44,269 nt of DNA from Nocardioides sp. REDSEA-S33_B3 (GCA_001627335.1 LUPK01000037.1:1-44269), one strand, 5' to 3'. Positions 7,429 to 15,838 are shown, counted from the stretch's first letter. Made by a program: numbers and translations. Notes: generated by a model from the sequence alone, not told the origin.

Positions 7429-8936
7429 CCACCGTCCAGGACCCCCGCCCCGAGGCCGGGCAGGCCCCGCAGGACCGCCCCACCTTCGACGTGCACCACC
7501 CCGGCACCGGGGACCTCGTCGGCACCTGGCCGGTGCAGTCGGCCGCCGAGGTCGAGGACACCGTCGCCCGGGCGCGCCTGGCGGCCGAGTGGTGGCAGGG
7601 CATCGGGTACGCCGAGCGCCGCAAGCGTCTCGACGCCTTCCGCGGCGTCATCGCGCGTCGCATCCACCAGCTGGCCCACCTGGTCCACGACGAGATGGGC
7701 AAGCCGCACGGCGACGCCTTCCTCGAGGTGGCCCTCGTGCTGGACCACCTGGCCTGGGCAGGCAAGCACGCTCCCAAGGTGCTCGGCCCGCAGAAGAGGC
7801 CCACCGGCCTGATCAACGCCAACCTCAAGGCGACCGTCGAGCACCACCCGCTCGGTGTCGTGGGCGTGATCGGCCCGTGGAACTACCCGGTCTTCACGCC
7901 GATGGGCTCGATCGTCTACGCGCTCGCCGGCGGCAACGCCGTGGTCTTCAAGCCCAGCGAGTTCACCCCCGGCGTGGGCGCGTGGCTGGTCAACGCCTTC
8001 GCCGAGGTCGTGCCCGAGCACCCCGTGCTCCAGCTCGTGACCGGTGACGGCTCGACCGGCGCCGCACTGTGCCGCGCGGGGGTCGACAAGGTCGCCTTCA
8101 CCGGGTCGACCGCCACCGCCAAGCGGGTGATGGCCACCTGCGCCGAGACCCTGACCCCGATCGTCGCCGAGTGCGGCGGCAAGGACGCGCTCATCGTCGA
8201 CAAGGACGCCGACCTCGCGGCCGCCGCCGACGGGGCGGTCTGGGGCGGCATCGCCAACGCCGGCCAGACCTGCATCGGCGTCGAGCGCATCTACGTCCAC
8301 CAGGACGTCGCGGCCGACTTCGCCCGACTGCTCGTCGAGCGCTTCGACGACCTGCGCGCCGGGACCGACGCGGACGCCGCGGTCGGCCCGATCACGATGC
8401 CCTCCCAGGTCACGATCATCGACCGGCACGTCGCCGACGCCAAGGCCGCCGGTGGCCGCGTGCTGGCCGGCGGAGGCGCCACGCAGGGACAGGTCGTCCA
8501 GCCGACACTGCTCACCGACGTACCCGAGGACAGCGCGGCGGTCGCCGAGGAGACCTTCGGCCCCACGCTGGTGCTGCGCTCGGTGCGCGACATGGACGAG
8601 GCGGTCGCGCTGACCAACGCCTCGCGCTACCACCTCGGCGCCTCGGTCTACGGGAAGGCGAACGCCGAGCACGTGGCCCGCCGGATCCGCTCCGGCATGG
8701 TGTCGGTGAACTCGGTGCTGGCGTTCGCGGTCGTGCCGACGGTGCCCTTCGGCGGCGTCGGCGACTCCGGCTTCGGCCGCATCCACGGCGAGGAGGGCCT
8801 CAAGGAGTTCTGCTACTCCCACTCCGTGGTGCGCCAGCGCTGGAAGGCGCCGCTGCCGCTGACGTCCTTCGCCCGCACCGCCAAGCACGAGGAGATGCTC
8901 GGCAAGATCGTCGCCCTGGTCCACGGCGGCAAGTAG
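7425..8936 (+). CDS. Aldehyde dehydrogenase (NAD(P)-dependent)
   Basis: 503 aa. Conserved parts include GVIGPWNYPVFTPMGSI (cofactor and substrate entry), FTGSTATAKRVM (NAD binding), VAECGGKDALIV (catalytic Glu), NAGQTCIGVERIYV (catalytic Cys) and EETFGPTLVLR. It resembles the succinate-semialdehyde/broad-range ALDH branch, with a C-terminal RQRWKAPLPLTSFARTAKHE extension. It is translationally coupled to the GMC oxidoreductase and is expected to convert that enzyme's aldehyde product to the acid. A strong hairpin terminator follows. Confidence 0.94.
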   Translation: MTTVQDPRPEAGQAPQDRPTFDVHHPGTGDLVGTWPVQSAAEVEDTVARARLAAEWWQGIGYAERRKRLDAFRGVIARRIHQLAHLVHDEMGKPHGDAFLEVALVLDHLAWAGKHAPKVLGPQKRPTGLINANLKATVEHHPLGVVGVIGPWNYPVFTPMGSIVYALAGGNAVVFKPSEFTPGVGAWLVNAFAEVVPEHPVLQLVTGDGSTGAALCRAGVDKVAFTGSTATAKRVMATCAETLTPIVAECGGKDALIVDKDADLAAAADGAVWGGIANAGQTCIGVERIYVHQDVAADFARLLVERFDDLRAGTDADAAVGPITMPSQVTIIDRHVADAKAAGGRVLAGGGATQGQVVQPTLLTDVPEDSAAVAEETFGPTLVLRSVRDMDEAVALTNASRYHLGASVYGKANAEHVARRIRSGMVSVNSVLAFAVVPTVPFGGVGDSGFGRIHGEEGLKEFCYSHSVVRQRWKAPLPLTSFARTAKHEEMLGKIVALVHGGK

Positions 8937-8959
8937 CCCCCCGCTCGAGCCCCGAGCGT

Positions 8960-9012
8960 GCCGAACCGGCGCATCCTGCGTGCAAGGTGTACGCAGGATG
9001 CGCCGGTTCGGC
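8960..9012. terminator. Long bidirectional hairpin
   Basis: 22-bp perfect arms (8960-8981 and 8991-9012) flank a 9-nt loop. They lie exactly between the converging aldehyde dehydrogenase and CstR-like genes, so the hairpin would end transcription from both sides. Confidence 0.8.
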
Positions 9013-9017
9013 GTCGG

Positions 9018-9281
9018 TCAGGCCAGGGAGAGGAAGAGCTTCTCCATCCGGGCCCGCTGGGTGCCGTCGAGGTCGGCGCCCTCGAGCAGACACTGCTCCA
9101 TGCCGGTGGCGACCAGCGCGAAGCCGGCGCGGGAGAGCGCCTTGTTGACGGCGGCCAGCTGGGTCAGCACGTCCTCGCAGTCCGCGCCCTCCTCGAGCAT
9201 CCGGATCACGGTGGCCAGGTGGCCGTGGGCCCGCTTCATGCGGGTGACGAGGGGCTTGGTCGCCTCGGCCTCGAGCTGCAT
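9018..9281 (-). CDS. CsoR/CstR-family repressor, persulfide-sensor type residues
   Basis: An 87-aa all-helical DUF156 protein. The two family cysteines are present (C35 in ADCEDVLTQ and C64 in MEQCL, 29 apart), but the copper-ligand His of CsoR, four residues before the second Cys, is Gly60 here. Two cysteines without the His is the pattern of CstR, which senses per- and polysulfides, rather than CsoR. The ATG at 9281 overlaps the stop of the DUF302 gene by one base (TGATG). Two identical GC-flanked operators of the type this family binds lie in the promoter of the pair. It probably represses its own operon and the divergent MMPL gene. Confidence 0.88.
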   Translation of the reverse strand: MQLEAEATKPLVTRMKRAHGHLATVIRMLEEGADCEDVLTQLAAVNKALSRAGFALVATGMEQCLLEGADLDGTQRARMEKLFLSLA

Positions 9282-9733
9282 CAGCCCTGTCCGTCCGTCT
9301 GGCCGTCCGTCTGGCCGTCCGTCTGGCCGTCCGCGAGCGCCGCGAGCATCCCCTGCAGCCGGGCGCGGGCGTCGTTCGCGACCTCGCACACCGCGTCGCC
9401 GGCGTCGGTCATGGTGATCATGGCCCGGGGGTCGAAGGCCTCGACGACCACGCCGTCGGCGTCCTCGCGCACCACGACGTTGCAGGGCAGCAGCGCGGCG
9501 ACCGACGGGTCGGCCGCCAGGGCCTGGTGGGCCAGCTGCGGACGGCAGGCGCCCAGGATGACCTGGGGCGCGACGTCCACGTCGAGCTTGGCCTTGAGCG
9601 TCGCCTTGAGGTCGATCTCGGTGAGCACGCCGAAGCCGGCGTCGGCGAGCAGCGCGCGGACGCGCTCGACGGTGTCGTCGTAGCCCTGCGGCGAGCGGGC
9701 GCTGAGCGTGTAGCCGGGTGTGACGTCGGACAT
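9281..9733 (-). CDS. DUF302 domain protein with TDGQ-repeat tail
   Basis: About 150 aa. The DUF302 core spans roughly residues 10-110 (GYDDTVERVRALLADAGFGV...LGACRPQLAHQAL...LLPCNVVVRE). The C-terminus ends in three copies of TDGQ encoded by a 12-bp tandem repeat. DUF302 genes often neighbour CsoR-family repressors and membrane transporters; the biochemical role is unknown. It is first in the operon and coupled to the repressor gene. CCGAGGAGGGACC precedes the ATG. Confidence 0.82.
   Translation of the reverse strand: MSDVTPGYTLSARSPQGYDDTVERVRALLADAGFGVLTEIDLKATLKAKLDVDVAPQVILGACRPQLAHQALAADPSVAALLPCNVVVREDADGVVVEAFDPRAMITMTDAGDAVCEVANDARARLQGMLAALADGQTDGQTDGQTDGQG
9290..9332. repeat. 12-bp tandem repeat in the DUF302 gene
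   Basis: About three and a half units of GTCCGTCTGGCC (plus strand) encode (TDGQ)n just before the stop codon. Because 12 is a multiple of 3, copy-number changes would keep the frame. Confidence 0.8.
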
Positions 9734-9754
9734 GGTCCCTCCTCGGACTTGCCT

Positions 9755-9770
9755 AACCCCCCTAGGGGTT
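9755..9770. promoter_or_regulatory. CsoR/CstR-type operator, copy 1
   Basis: AACCCCCCTAGGGGTT, a near-perfect C-tract/G-tract palindrome as bound by CsoR/CstR repressors. It lies 22 bp upstream of the DUF302 start. Confidence 0.75.
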
Positions 9771-9791
9771 GGTTCCATACCTCTCGATCGT

Positions 9792-9807
9792 AACCCCCCT
9801 AGGGGTT
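9792..9807. promoter_or_regulatory. CsoR/CstR-type operator, copy 2
   Basis: Identical to copy 1 (AACCCCCCTAGGGGTT), 37 bp further on and 33 bp before the MMPL start, so each divergent gene has its own site. Confidence 0.75.
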
Positions 9808-9839
9808 CTGAGCCAAGCGATCTCCCGAGGAGGAGCTCC

Positions 9840-12005
9840 ATGACCAGCACCGCCCCCCACCCACCCTCGACGAGGTCGGGGGTCGCCCACGGCCCGGGGC
9901 CGCTCGGCCGCCTGGGCACCTGGGTGCTCGACCACCGCCGGCTCGTCGCGGGCGTGTGGGCCCTGCTCATCGTCGGCCTGGGCATCTTCGCCCCGCGGGT
10001 CGAGCACGACCTGTCCGGTGCGGGCTGGCAGGCCGACGGCTCGGACTCCGTCGCCGCCCGCGACCTCGCCGTCGAGCACTTCGGCGGCAACGCCTCCTCC
10101 GCGATCCAGGTCGTGGTCCGCTCCAGCGAGGGCTCGGTCCTCGAGGGCGAGGGGGCCGAGGTGATCGCCGAGGTCACCGCGCTGCTCGAGGACGACCCGC
10201 GCATCGCGACCATCGTGCCCCCGCAGCCCGGCGCGACGCTGTCGCAGGACACCGACACCGGCGTGGTGCTGGCCGGTGCCGGTGCCGACACCAACGAGAT
10301 GGTGCGCGCCGCGACCGACCTGAAGGAGGAGCTGGCCGCGCTCTCGACCGACACCGTCGAGGTCACGCCCACCGGCTCCTCGCTGCTGTGGAGCGACTTC
10401 AACGAGGCCAACCTCGAGGCGATGCTCAAGAGCGAGCTGATGTCGTGGCCGGTGACGCTGGCCATCCTCGTCCTGGCCTTCGGCGCCCTCGTCGCCGCCG
10501 GCCTCCCCCTCATCCTCACCCTCGCCGGCCTGGTGGCCTCCGCCGGGTCGCTGGTGCTCATCAACGAGCTCGTGCCCGTCTCCATCTGGGCGATGAACTT
10601 CGCGATGATGTTCGCGCTGGCCCTCGGCATCGACTACGCCCTCTTCATCGTCGTCCGCTACCGCGCCGCGCGCGCCGCCCGACCCGGCCCCGACGGCGTC
10701 GTCTGGGCCGTCGCCCAGACCATGGACACCGCCGGCAAGGCCGTGCTGCTCTCCGGCCTCACCGTGCTCATCTCGCTCTCCGCGGTGATGCTCGTGCCCT
10801 CACCGGCCTTCCGCTCGATGGCCGGCGGGATCATGCTCTCGGTCGTCTTCGTGCTCGGAGCCACGCTGACCCTGCTGCCACTGGTGCTCGGCTGGCTCGA
10901 CGACCGCATCAACACGTTCGCGCTGCCCTGGTCGCGGTCCGGCGAGCACCGCTCGCCGAAGTTCGCCGCCTGGGGCGAGCGCCTGTGGGCACGCCCCTGG
11001 ACCTGGGGCCTGGCCTCGCTGCTGGTGCTCCTCGCCCTGGCCGCACCCATCCTCGGCCTCAAGACCGCCATGCCCTCGATCAAGGTGCTGCCCGAGGACG
11101 CGTCCGCGCGCGTGGGGTACGACGTCGTGCAGGCCGAGCTGGGCGAGGGTGCCCCCGGCGCCATCGGGGTCGTCGTCGACTCCGACCAGGCCGCCGCCAC
11201 GCTCAAGGTGCTGGCCGACGACCCGGGGCTCGCCGGCGTACTCCCCGGCGTGGAGGCGCAGGACGGGTCCGGCCTGGAGATGTTCACCGCCGTCCCGACC
11301 GTCGACCCCTCCGACCCGGAGCTGGCCGAGACCGTCGACCGGCTGCGCGCCGACCTGCCGTCCTCGGCCCTCGTCGGCGGCGCCGCCGTGGAGAACCTCG
11401 ACCTCAAGACGCAGCTCGACGAGTCGACCCCGATCGTGGTCGCCGTCGTGCTGGCGCTGGGCTTCCTGCTGCTGCTCGTCGCGCTGCAGGCGCCGCTCAT
11501 CTCGCTGCTCGGCACGCTGGTCAGCCTGCTGTCCACGGCCGCGGCGTTCGGCGTGGCCCGGCTGGTGTTCCAGGAGGGGTACGGCGCCGACCTGCTCGGC
11601 TTCGAGTCCCAGGGCTTCCTCGACGCCTGGGCCCCGGTGTTCTTCTTCGCGATGATCTTCGCGATCGCGATGGACTACACCGTGTTCCTCCTGGCCTCGG
11701 CCAAGGAGCACTACGAGCGCTCCGGCGACCCGCACGAGGCGATGGTCGGCTCGCTGGCCCACTCGGGCCGGGTGATCTTCGCGGCCGGCGCGGTGATGGT
11801 GGCGGTGTTCTTCACCTTCTCCCTCTCCGGCCCGATCCCGCCCAAGGAGATGGGCATCGTGCTGGGCGTGGCCGTGCTGCTCGACGCCTTCTTGGTGCGA
11901 CTGGTGCTGCTGCCGGTGCTGCTGCGCCTGACCGGTGACGCCGCCTGGTGGTCGCCGGCCTGGCTGAAGCGGGTGCTGCCCACCATCTCCTTCGCCCACG
12001 ACTGA
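9840..12005 (+). CDS. MMPL/RND-family membrane transporter
   Basis: 721 aa with the two-halved MMPL layout: an N-terminal helix, a periplasmic domain (residues about 60-190), five helices including NFAMMFALALGIDYALFIVVRY, a second outside domain, and the repeat half with FAMIFAIAMDYTVFLLASAKEHY. The GIDYALF and AMDYTVF segments carry the proton-relay Asp-Tyr pair of MmpL proteins. GGAGGAG lies 5 nt before ATG 9840. It is under the CstR-like operators, so it is probably induced by the signal that repressor senses. The cargo (lipid, sulfur compound or drug) is not evident. Confidence 0.9.
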   Translation: MTSTAPHPPSTRSGVAHGPGPLGRLGTWVLDHRRLVAGVWALLIVGLGIFAPRVEHDLSGAGWQADGSDSVAARDLAVEHFGGNASSAIQVVVRSSEGSVLEGEGAEVIAEVTALLEDDPRIATIVPPQPGATLSQDTDTGVVLAGAGADTNEMVRAATDLKEELAALSTDTVEVTPTGSSLLWSDFNEANLEAMLKSELMSWPVTLAILVLAFGALVAAGLPLILTLAGLVASAGSLVLINELVPVSIWAMNFAMMFALALGIDYALFIVVRYRAARAARPGPDGVVWAVAQTMDTAGKAVLLSGLTVLISLSAVMLVPSPAFRSMAGGIMLSVVFVLGATLTLLPLVLGWLDDRINTFALPWSRSGEHRSPKFAAWGERLWARPWTWGLASLLVLLALAAPILGLKTAMPSIKVLPEDASARVGYDVVQAELGEGAPGAIGVVVDSDQAAATLKVLADDPGLAGVLPGVEAQDGSGLEMFTAVPTVDPSDPELAETVDRLRADLPSSALVGGAAVENLDLKTQLDESTPIVVAVVLALGFLLLLVALQAPLISLLGTLVSLLSTAAAFGVARLVFQEGYGADLLGFESQGFLDAWAPVFFFAMIFAIAMDYTVFLLASAKEHYERSGDPHEAMVGSLAHSGRVIFAAGAVMVAVFFTFSLSGPIPPKEMGIVLGVAVLLDAFLVRLVLLPVLLRLTGDAAWWSPAWLKRVLPTISFAHD

Positions 12006-12020
12006 AGGACGACTGAGGAC

Positions 12021-12070
12021 GGCCGAACACCTGGCCGAGCAGCTGGCCGGCTCAGGCCAGGTGCTCGGCC
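12021..12070. terminator. Hairpin between converging MMPL and ArsA-like genes
   Basis: 16-bp arms (12021-12036 and 12055-12070) with one mismatch and an 18-nt loop. The stem includes the last codons of the ArsA-like gene, whose stop lies in the loop. Confidence 0.55.
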
Positions 12071-13002
12071 AGGGCGGCGAGGGCCAGCTCCCCCGTCAGG
12101 TCGCCGGGGAGGAGCGGCACCTCGGTGAGGGGCACGCCGGGGACGGCGTCGGCCAGGACGGCGAGGTGCTGGTCCTCGACGGCCCGGCGGGCGGTGAGCA
12201 CCGCACCGTCCGCGGGCGAGCGACGGTTGACCACCAACCGCCGGACCGGGATGCCGAGCGCCCGCAGCTGGGTGTGCAGGGCCTGGGTCTCGGCGACGGG
12301 GAGCCGCTCGGCCGTGGCGACCAGCCAGAAGCCCGCCCGCTCGGGGTCGACCAGCAGGTCGCGCAGCCCGGCGAACCGGTCTCGTCGCCGCACCAGCACC
12401 CGGCGCAGCTCGGCGTCGCGGTCGACGTGCTCCTCCCCGCCGCCGAGCCCGCGCAGCGCGGCCCCGAACCGCTCGGACCGGTCGCGGTTGGCCAGCAGCG
12501 ACTCGGTCCACGTCGTCAGCCGCTCGGGCAGCGCCAGCAGCCGCAGCGTGTGACCGGTGGGTGCGGTGTCCACCACCACGACGTCGTACGCCGAGGAGGG
12601 GTGGCACGCCCCCACGACCAGCTCGGCCAGCCGTTCCAGGACCGCCGACTCGTGGGTGCCGGGTGCGTCCCGGGCCAGCTCGAGGTGCTGCTCGGCCGGG
12701 CCGTGCATCCGCTCGGGGAGCAGCCGGCGCAGCGACTCCCCCACGGTGCGCAGGTGCCGCTGGACCGTCCGCGCGGGGTCGATCTCCACGGCGTCCACGT
12801 GCCCGGCGTCGACCAGCACCCGCCGCGGGTCGTCCCCGAGGGCGGTGCCCCACGCGTGCCCGAGGTTGTGCGCGGGGTCGGTGGAGACCAGGAGCACGCG
12901 GCGACCGGCCCGCGCCTCGCGCAGCGCCAGGGCGCAGGACACCGAGGTCTTGCCCACGCCGCCCTTGCCGGAGACGAGCACCAGCCGCGGGTCGCGGTCC
13001 AC
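12052..13002 (-). CDS. ArsA/Get3-like anion-transporting ATPase
   Basis: About 316 aa from GTG 13002. It opens with RLVLVSGKGGVGKTSVSCAL, the deviant Walker A of the ArsA/MinD class, then switch I STDPAHNLGHAWG and Walker B-like VVVVDTAPTGHTLRLLALP. Only one ATPase unit is present, so it would act as a dimer like Get3. A TTG at 13035, overlapping the upstream stop by 4 nt, is an alternative start. It is third in a cstA/small-protein/ATPase operon with no arsenic genes, so an arsenite role is unlikely; handling of a membrane or tail-anchored partner is a guess. Confidence 0.85.
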   Translation of the reverse strand: MDRDPRLVLVSGKGGVGKTSVSCALALREARAGRRVLLVSTDPAHNLGHAWGTALGDDPRRVLVDAGHVDAVEIDPARTVQRHLRTVGESLRRLLPERMHGPAEQHLELARDAPGTHESAVLERLAELVVGACHPSSAYDVVVVDTAPTGHTLRLLALPERLTTWTESLLANRDRSERFGAALRGLGGGEEHVDRDAELRRVLVRRRDRFAGLRDLLVDPERAGFWLVATAERLPVAETQALHTQLRALGIPVRRLVVNRRSPADGAVLTARRAVEDQHLAVLADAVPGVPLTEVPLLPGDLTGELALAALAEHLA

Positions 13003-13031
13003 CCCGTCCGACAGGCCTCCCCCGGCGCCGC

Positions 13032-13304
13032 TCAACAGCACCCCACGTGGTCCAGCGGCGAGCGCTCCATGCCGATCCGCCGGTGCCAGGCGTGGAACTC
13101 CTCGTAGGTCGCGGGCAGCAGCTCGGCCGACCAGTAGGCCGCCGGGTCGGGCACCCCGAGCGCCTCGGCGAGCACGACCAGCATGAACAGGTCGTCCTCC
13201 TCGCGGCGGGCTCGGCGCATGGTGGCGCGGTAGGGCCCGGCGTAGAGCTCCTCGAGCCCCGCACGCAGCGCCTCCCGCGTCGCGGCCCAGCGGCCCCGGG
13301 TCAT
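13032..13304 (-). CDS. Small conserved protein ending in Cys-Cys (cory-CC-star-like)
   Basis: 90 aa, highly charged, no membrane segment. The core EELYAGPYRATMRRARREED then LFMLVVLAEALGVPDPAAYW and the C-terminus RSPLDHVGCC match what I recall as the actinobacterial cory-CC-star family, in which the terminal Cys pair is invariant. The ATG overlaps the cstA stop by 4 nt. It occupies the place that the unrelated-looking YbdD/YjiX protein takes next to cstA in enterobacteria. The paired terminal cysteines could bind metal or form a disulfide. Function unknown. Confidence 0.75.
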   Translation of the reverse strand: MTRGRWAATREALRAGLEELYAGPYRATMRRARREEDDLFMLVVLAEALGVPDPAAYWSAELLPATYEEFHAWHRRIGMERSPLDHVGCC

Positions 13305-15007
13305 CTCCCGACCGTCTCCGAGGCCGCGACCTCGCGGTCCTGCTCGTCGGTCTCCTCCGGCATCGCCCGCGCCGCACGCATGGCGAGCAGGGCCTCCACG
13401 GCGACCCAGACCGCGGCGACGATGATGACCACGTCGAGACCGAGCAGCAGCCAGTCCTCGTCGTCGCGCAGGGTGCCGAGCTGGACGATCGCGGCGTAGA
13501 ACGACATCACGAAGACGAACACCAGCGGCACCAGCGCCGGCAGCGGGTTGCGCTTCTTGCGCAGCAGGATGACCGCCACGATCGAGAGCGTCAGCGAGGC
13601 CAGCAGCTGGTTGGTGGTGCCGAACAGCGGCCAGATCCGCATGCCGCCCTCGCCACCGGCGCCGGCCGAGAACGTCAGCCCCATCGCGACGGCGAGCACG
13701 ATCGCGGTGCCGACGTACTTGCTGACCTGGGTGCCGAGCACCTCGCCGATCTCCTGGACCACGAAGCGCTGCAGGCGCACGCCGGTGTCCATCGTGGTGG
13801 CGGCGAAGAGGACCGCCATGGTGGCCAGGATCGTGGCCGAGAGCGAGGTCGGGATGCCGAGGCCGGCGTTGAGGATGCTGCCGCCGCCCTGCACGAAGGC
13901 AGTGACGCCGCCGGCGTTGAACTCGGTGTAGACCGCCTCCCAGTCCGCGAGGGTGGCGTAGCCGGCGGTGGCGGCGATGATCGCGCCGAGCGCGAGCAGG
14001 CCCTCGCCGACCGCTCCGAAGTACCCGACGAACCGGGCGTCGGTCTCCTTGTCCAGCTGCTTGGAGCTGGTGCCGGAGGAGACCATCCCGTGGAAGCCGG
14101 AGATGGCCCCGCACGCGATCGTCACGAACAGCAGCGGCACCAGGCTCGGGGTGTCCTCGGGGACGTTGTCGTTGAGCGCCGGGGCCGCGAGGTCGGGCGC
14201 GGAGAACAGGGTGGCGCCGTAGAGCAGCCCCAGACCGATGAAGAGCTGCACGCCGTTGATGTAGTCGCGCGGCTGCAGGAGCACCCACACCGGCAGGAGC
14301 GAGGCGATGCCGGCGTACACGAAGAGCGCGACGATCCAGAACGTCGCCGGCGACATGCCCAGCACCGGGTCGGGCAGCTCGACGGGGTAGGCGTCGCCGA
14401 GCAGGATCAGGGAGTAGAGCGCGGTGACGCCGATGACCGTGGTCAGCAGCAGGTTCACCCGCCAGCGGTAGATCATCTGCCCGACTACCAGGGCCACGAC
14501 GATCGCGCCCCAGGCCGGGATGACCGCGCTCGGGGTCGAGATCAGCAGGTTCTTGATGACCACCGCGAAGGCCGCGACCACCATGAGCAGCAGCAGGAAG
14601 ATCACGACGAGGAAGAGGTTGCGCCCGCGGGCGCCGATGTAGCGGCCCGACAGCATGCCCATCGAGCGGCCGCGGTTGCGGATGGAGGCCCACAGCGCGC
14701 CCATGTCGTGCATGCCGGCGAAGAAGACGGTGCCGAGGGTAACCCACAGGAACGCCGGCAGCCAGCCCCAGATCACCGCAACGGCCGGACCCACGATCGG
14801 GGCGGCACCGGCGACCGAGGTGAAGTGGTGGCCCCACAGCACGAACTTGTTGGTCGGCACGAAGTCGACGCCGTCGTTCATCTCGTGCGCCGGTGTCGCG
14901 TAGGCCGGGTCGAGGCGGTAGATCCGCTCGCCGAGGAACTTCGCGTAGAGCAGGTAGCCGCCCGCCAGCATGGCGAGCCCGATGAACAACAACCACAACG
15001 ACGACAT
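13301..15007 (-). CDS. cstA: Carbon starvation protein CstA (peptide/pyruvate transporter family)
   Basis: 568 aa with about 15-16 hydrophobic segments. Typical stretches are NKFVLWGHHFTSVAGAAPIV, FFAGMHDMGALWASIRNRG, ISGFHGMVSSGTSSKQLDKE and RIWPLFGTTNQLLASLTL. ATG 15007 has GGAGG 7 nt upstream; the ten residues before it in the open frame are not expected in the family. CstA proteins import peptides or pyruvate under carbon limitation. This is the first gene of an operon with the CC-tail protein and the ArsA-like ATPase. Confidence 0.94.
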   Translation of the reverse strand: MSSLWLLFIGLAMLAGGYLLYAKFLGERIYRLDPAYATPAHEMNDGVDFVPTNKFVLWGHHFTSVAGAAPIVGPAVAVIWGWLPAFLWVTLGTVFFAGMHDMGALWASIRNRGRSMGMLSGRYIGARGRNLFLVVIFLLLLMVVAAFAVVIKNLLISTPSAVIPAWGAIVVALVVGQMIYRWRVNLLLTTVIGVTALYSLILLGDAYPVELPDPVLGMSPATFWIVALFVYAGIASLLPVWVLLQPRDYINGVQLFIGLGLLYGATLFSAPDLAAPALNDNVPEDTPSLVPLLFVTIACGAISGFHGMVSSGTSSKQLDKETDARFVGYFGAVGEGLLALGAIIAATAGYATLADWEAVYTEFNAGGVTAFVQGGGSILNAGLGIPTSLSATILATMAVLFAATTMDTGVRLQRFVVQEIGEVLGTQVSKYVGTAIVLAVAMGLTFSAGAGGEGGMRIWPLFGTTNQLLASLTLSIVAVILLRKKRNPLPALVPLVFVFVMSFYAAIVQLGTLRDDEDWLLLGLDVVIIVAAVWVAVEALLAMRAARAMPEETDEQDREVAASETVGR

Positions 15008-15175
15008 GGGTCGGCCTCCGAGTAGACACGTCCGCACCCGGCGTCCACCGGGCCGGCATCACCCTAGGTGTGCCCTGTGACCGTCCTCACCACACCTGCC
15101 TCGCCCGTCCGGGTGGCGCGCGCCCGGGAGGCGCCCGGCTCGTGCCCGGCCGGTGCGGTGCGGCACCCTGGAGCC

Positions 15176-15838
15176 GTGGACACCCATGACCCCTCCGTCG
15201 ACCCTGCCGGGGATCCTGCCGCGGACCCCGCCGAGCGGATGGCGCAGTGGCTGGGGAGCCTGGGCCTGGTCGACTACCTCGCCGAGGCGGGCATGCTGCG
15301 GCTCGAGCGCGACGACGACGGCCGGGCGCGGTGGGTCGACCCGGCCACCGGCGACGTCCTCGACGCGGTGCGTCTGGGTGACCTCGAGCGACAGCTGCGC
15401 CAGCACGGGGAGGAACCCGCGCACGCGGTGCCGGTGCCGCTGGTGCAGGCCGCGCACCTGGCCCGGGTACGCCGCCGGCTGCTCGACTCGGAGTGGTGCA
15501 CCTACGAGACGCTGGCCGAGCGGCGCGGCGCGAGCGTGGAGGCGACGCGCTTCGCCGTGACGCGGGCGGTCAACGAGCACCGACTCCTCGCCGTACCCAC
15601 CGAGCTCGCGCTGCTGGTCCCGGCCTTCCAGCTCGACGACGCCGGGGAGCCCCGCGCCGACCTCGCGCCGCTCGTCGAGCCGCTGCTGGCCGCCGGCACG
15701 GACCCCTGGCGGGTCTGGGGCTGGTTGACCCAGCCGGCCGCGCTGCTGGGCGGGCAGGTGCCCGCCGAGGCGGCAGCCGACCCCGAGACCGCCGAGGTCG
15801 CCGCGCACGCCGCCCGCCGGCTGGCCGCCGCCGGCTGA
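15176..15838 (+). CDS. Conserved protein with DUF2384/MbcA-like C-terminal region
   Basis: About 220 aa, soluble. The N-terminal half is charged and unassigned (MAQWLGSLGLVDYLAEAG...). The middle (TYETLAERRGASVEATRFAV) looks like a DNA-binding or Xre-like helical unit, followed by VPAFQLDDAGEPRADLAPLV and WRVWGWLTQPAALLGGQVP, which closely follow the 'FQ...W...P...L.G..P' pattern of the MbcA/ParS toxin-binding domain. No RES-type toxin gene is next to it, so it may be a solitary relative. GTG 15176 is chosen because a -10-like CACCCT lies 6 nt before it; the frame stays open further upstream. Confidence 0.6.
   Translation: MDTHDPSVDPAGDPAADPAERMAQWLGSLGLVDYLAEAGMLRLERDDDGRARWVDPATGDVLDAVRLGDLERQLRQHGEEPAHAVPVPLVQAAHLARVRRRLLDSEWCTYETLAERRGASVEATRFAVTRAVNEHRLLAVPTELALLVPAFQLDDAGEPRADLAPLVEPLLAAGTDPWRVWGWLTQPAALLGGQVPAEAAADPETAEVAAHAARRLAAAG

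Noticed and set aside
9281..9332. Tandem repeat considered as a small CRISPR-like array.
   Set aside because: The units are contiguous 12-mers with no spacers and encode a peptide repeat; no CRISPR array or cas gene was seen in the window.
12052..13002. Arsenic-resistance function for the ArsA-like ATPase.
   Set aside because: No arsB, arsC, arsD or arsR is nearby, and the gene belongs to a cstA operon; only the fold is supported.
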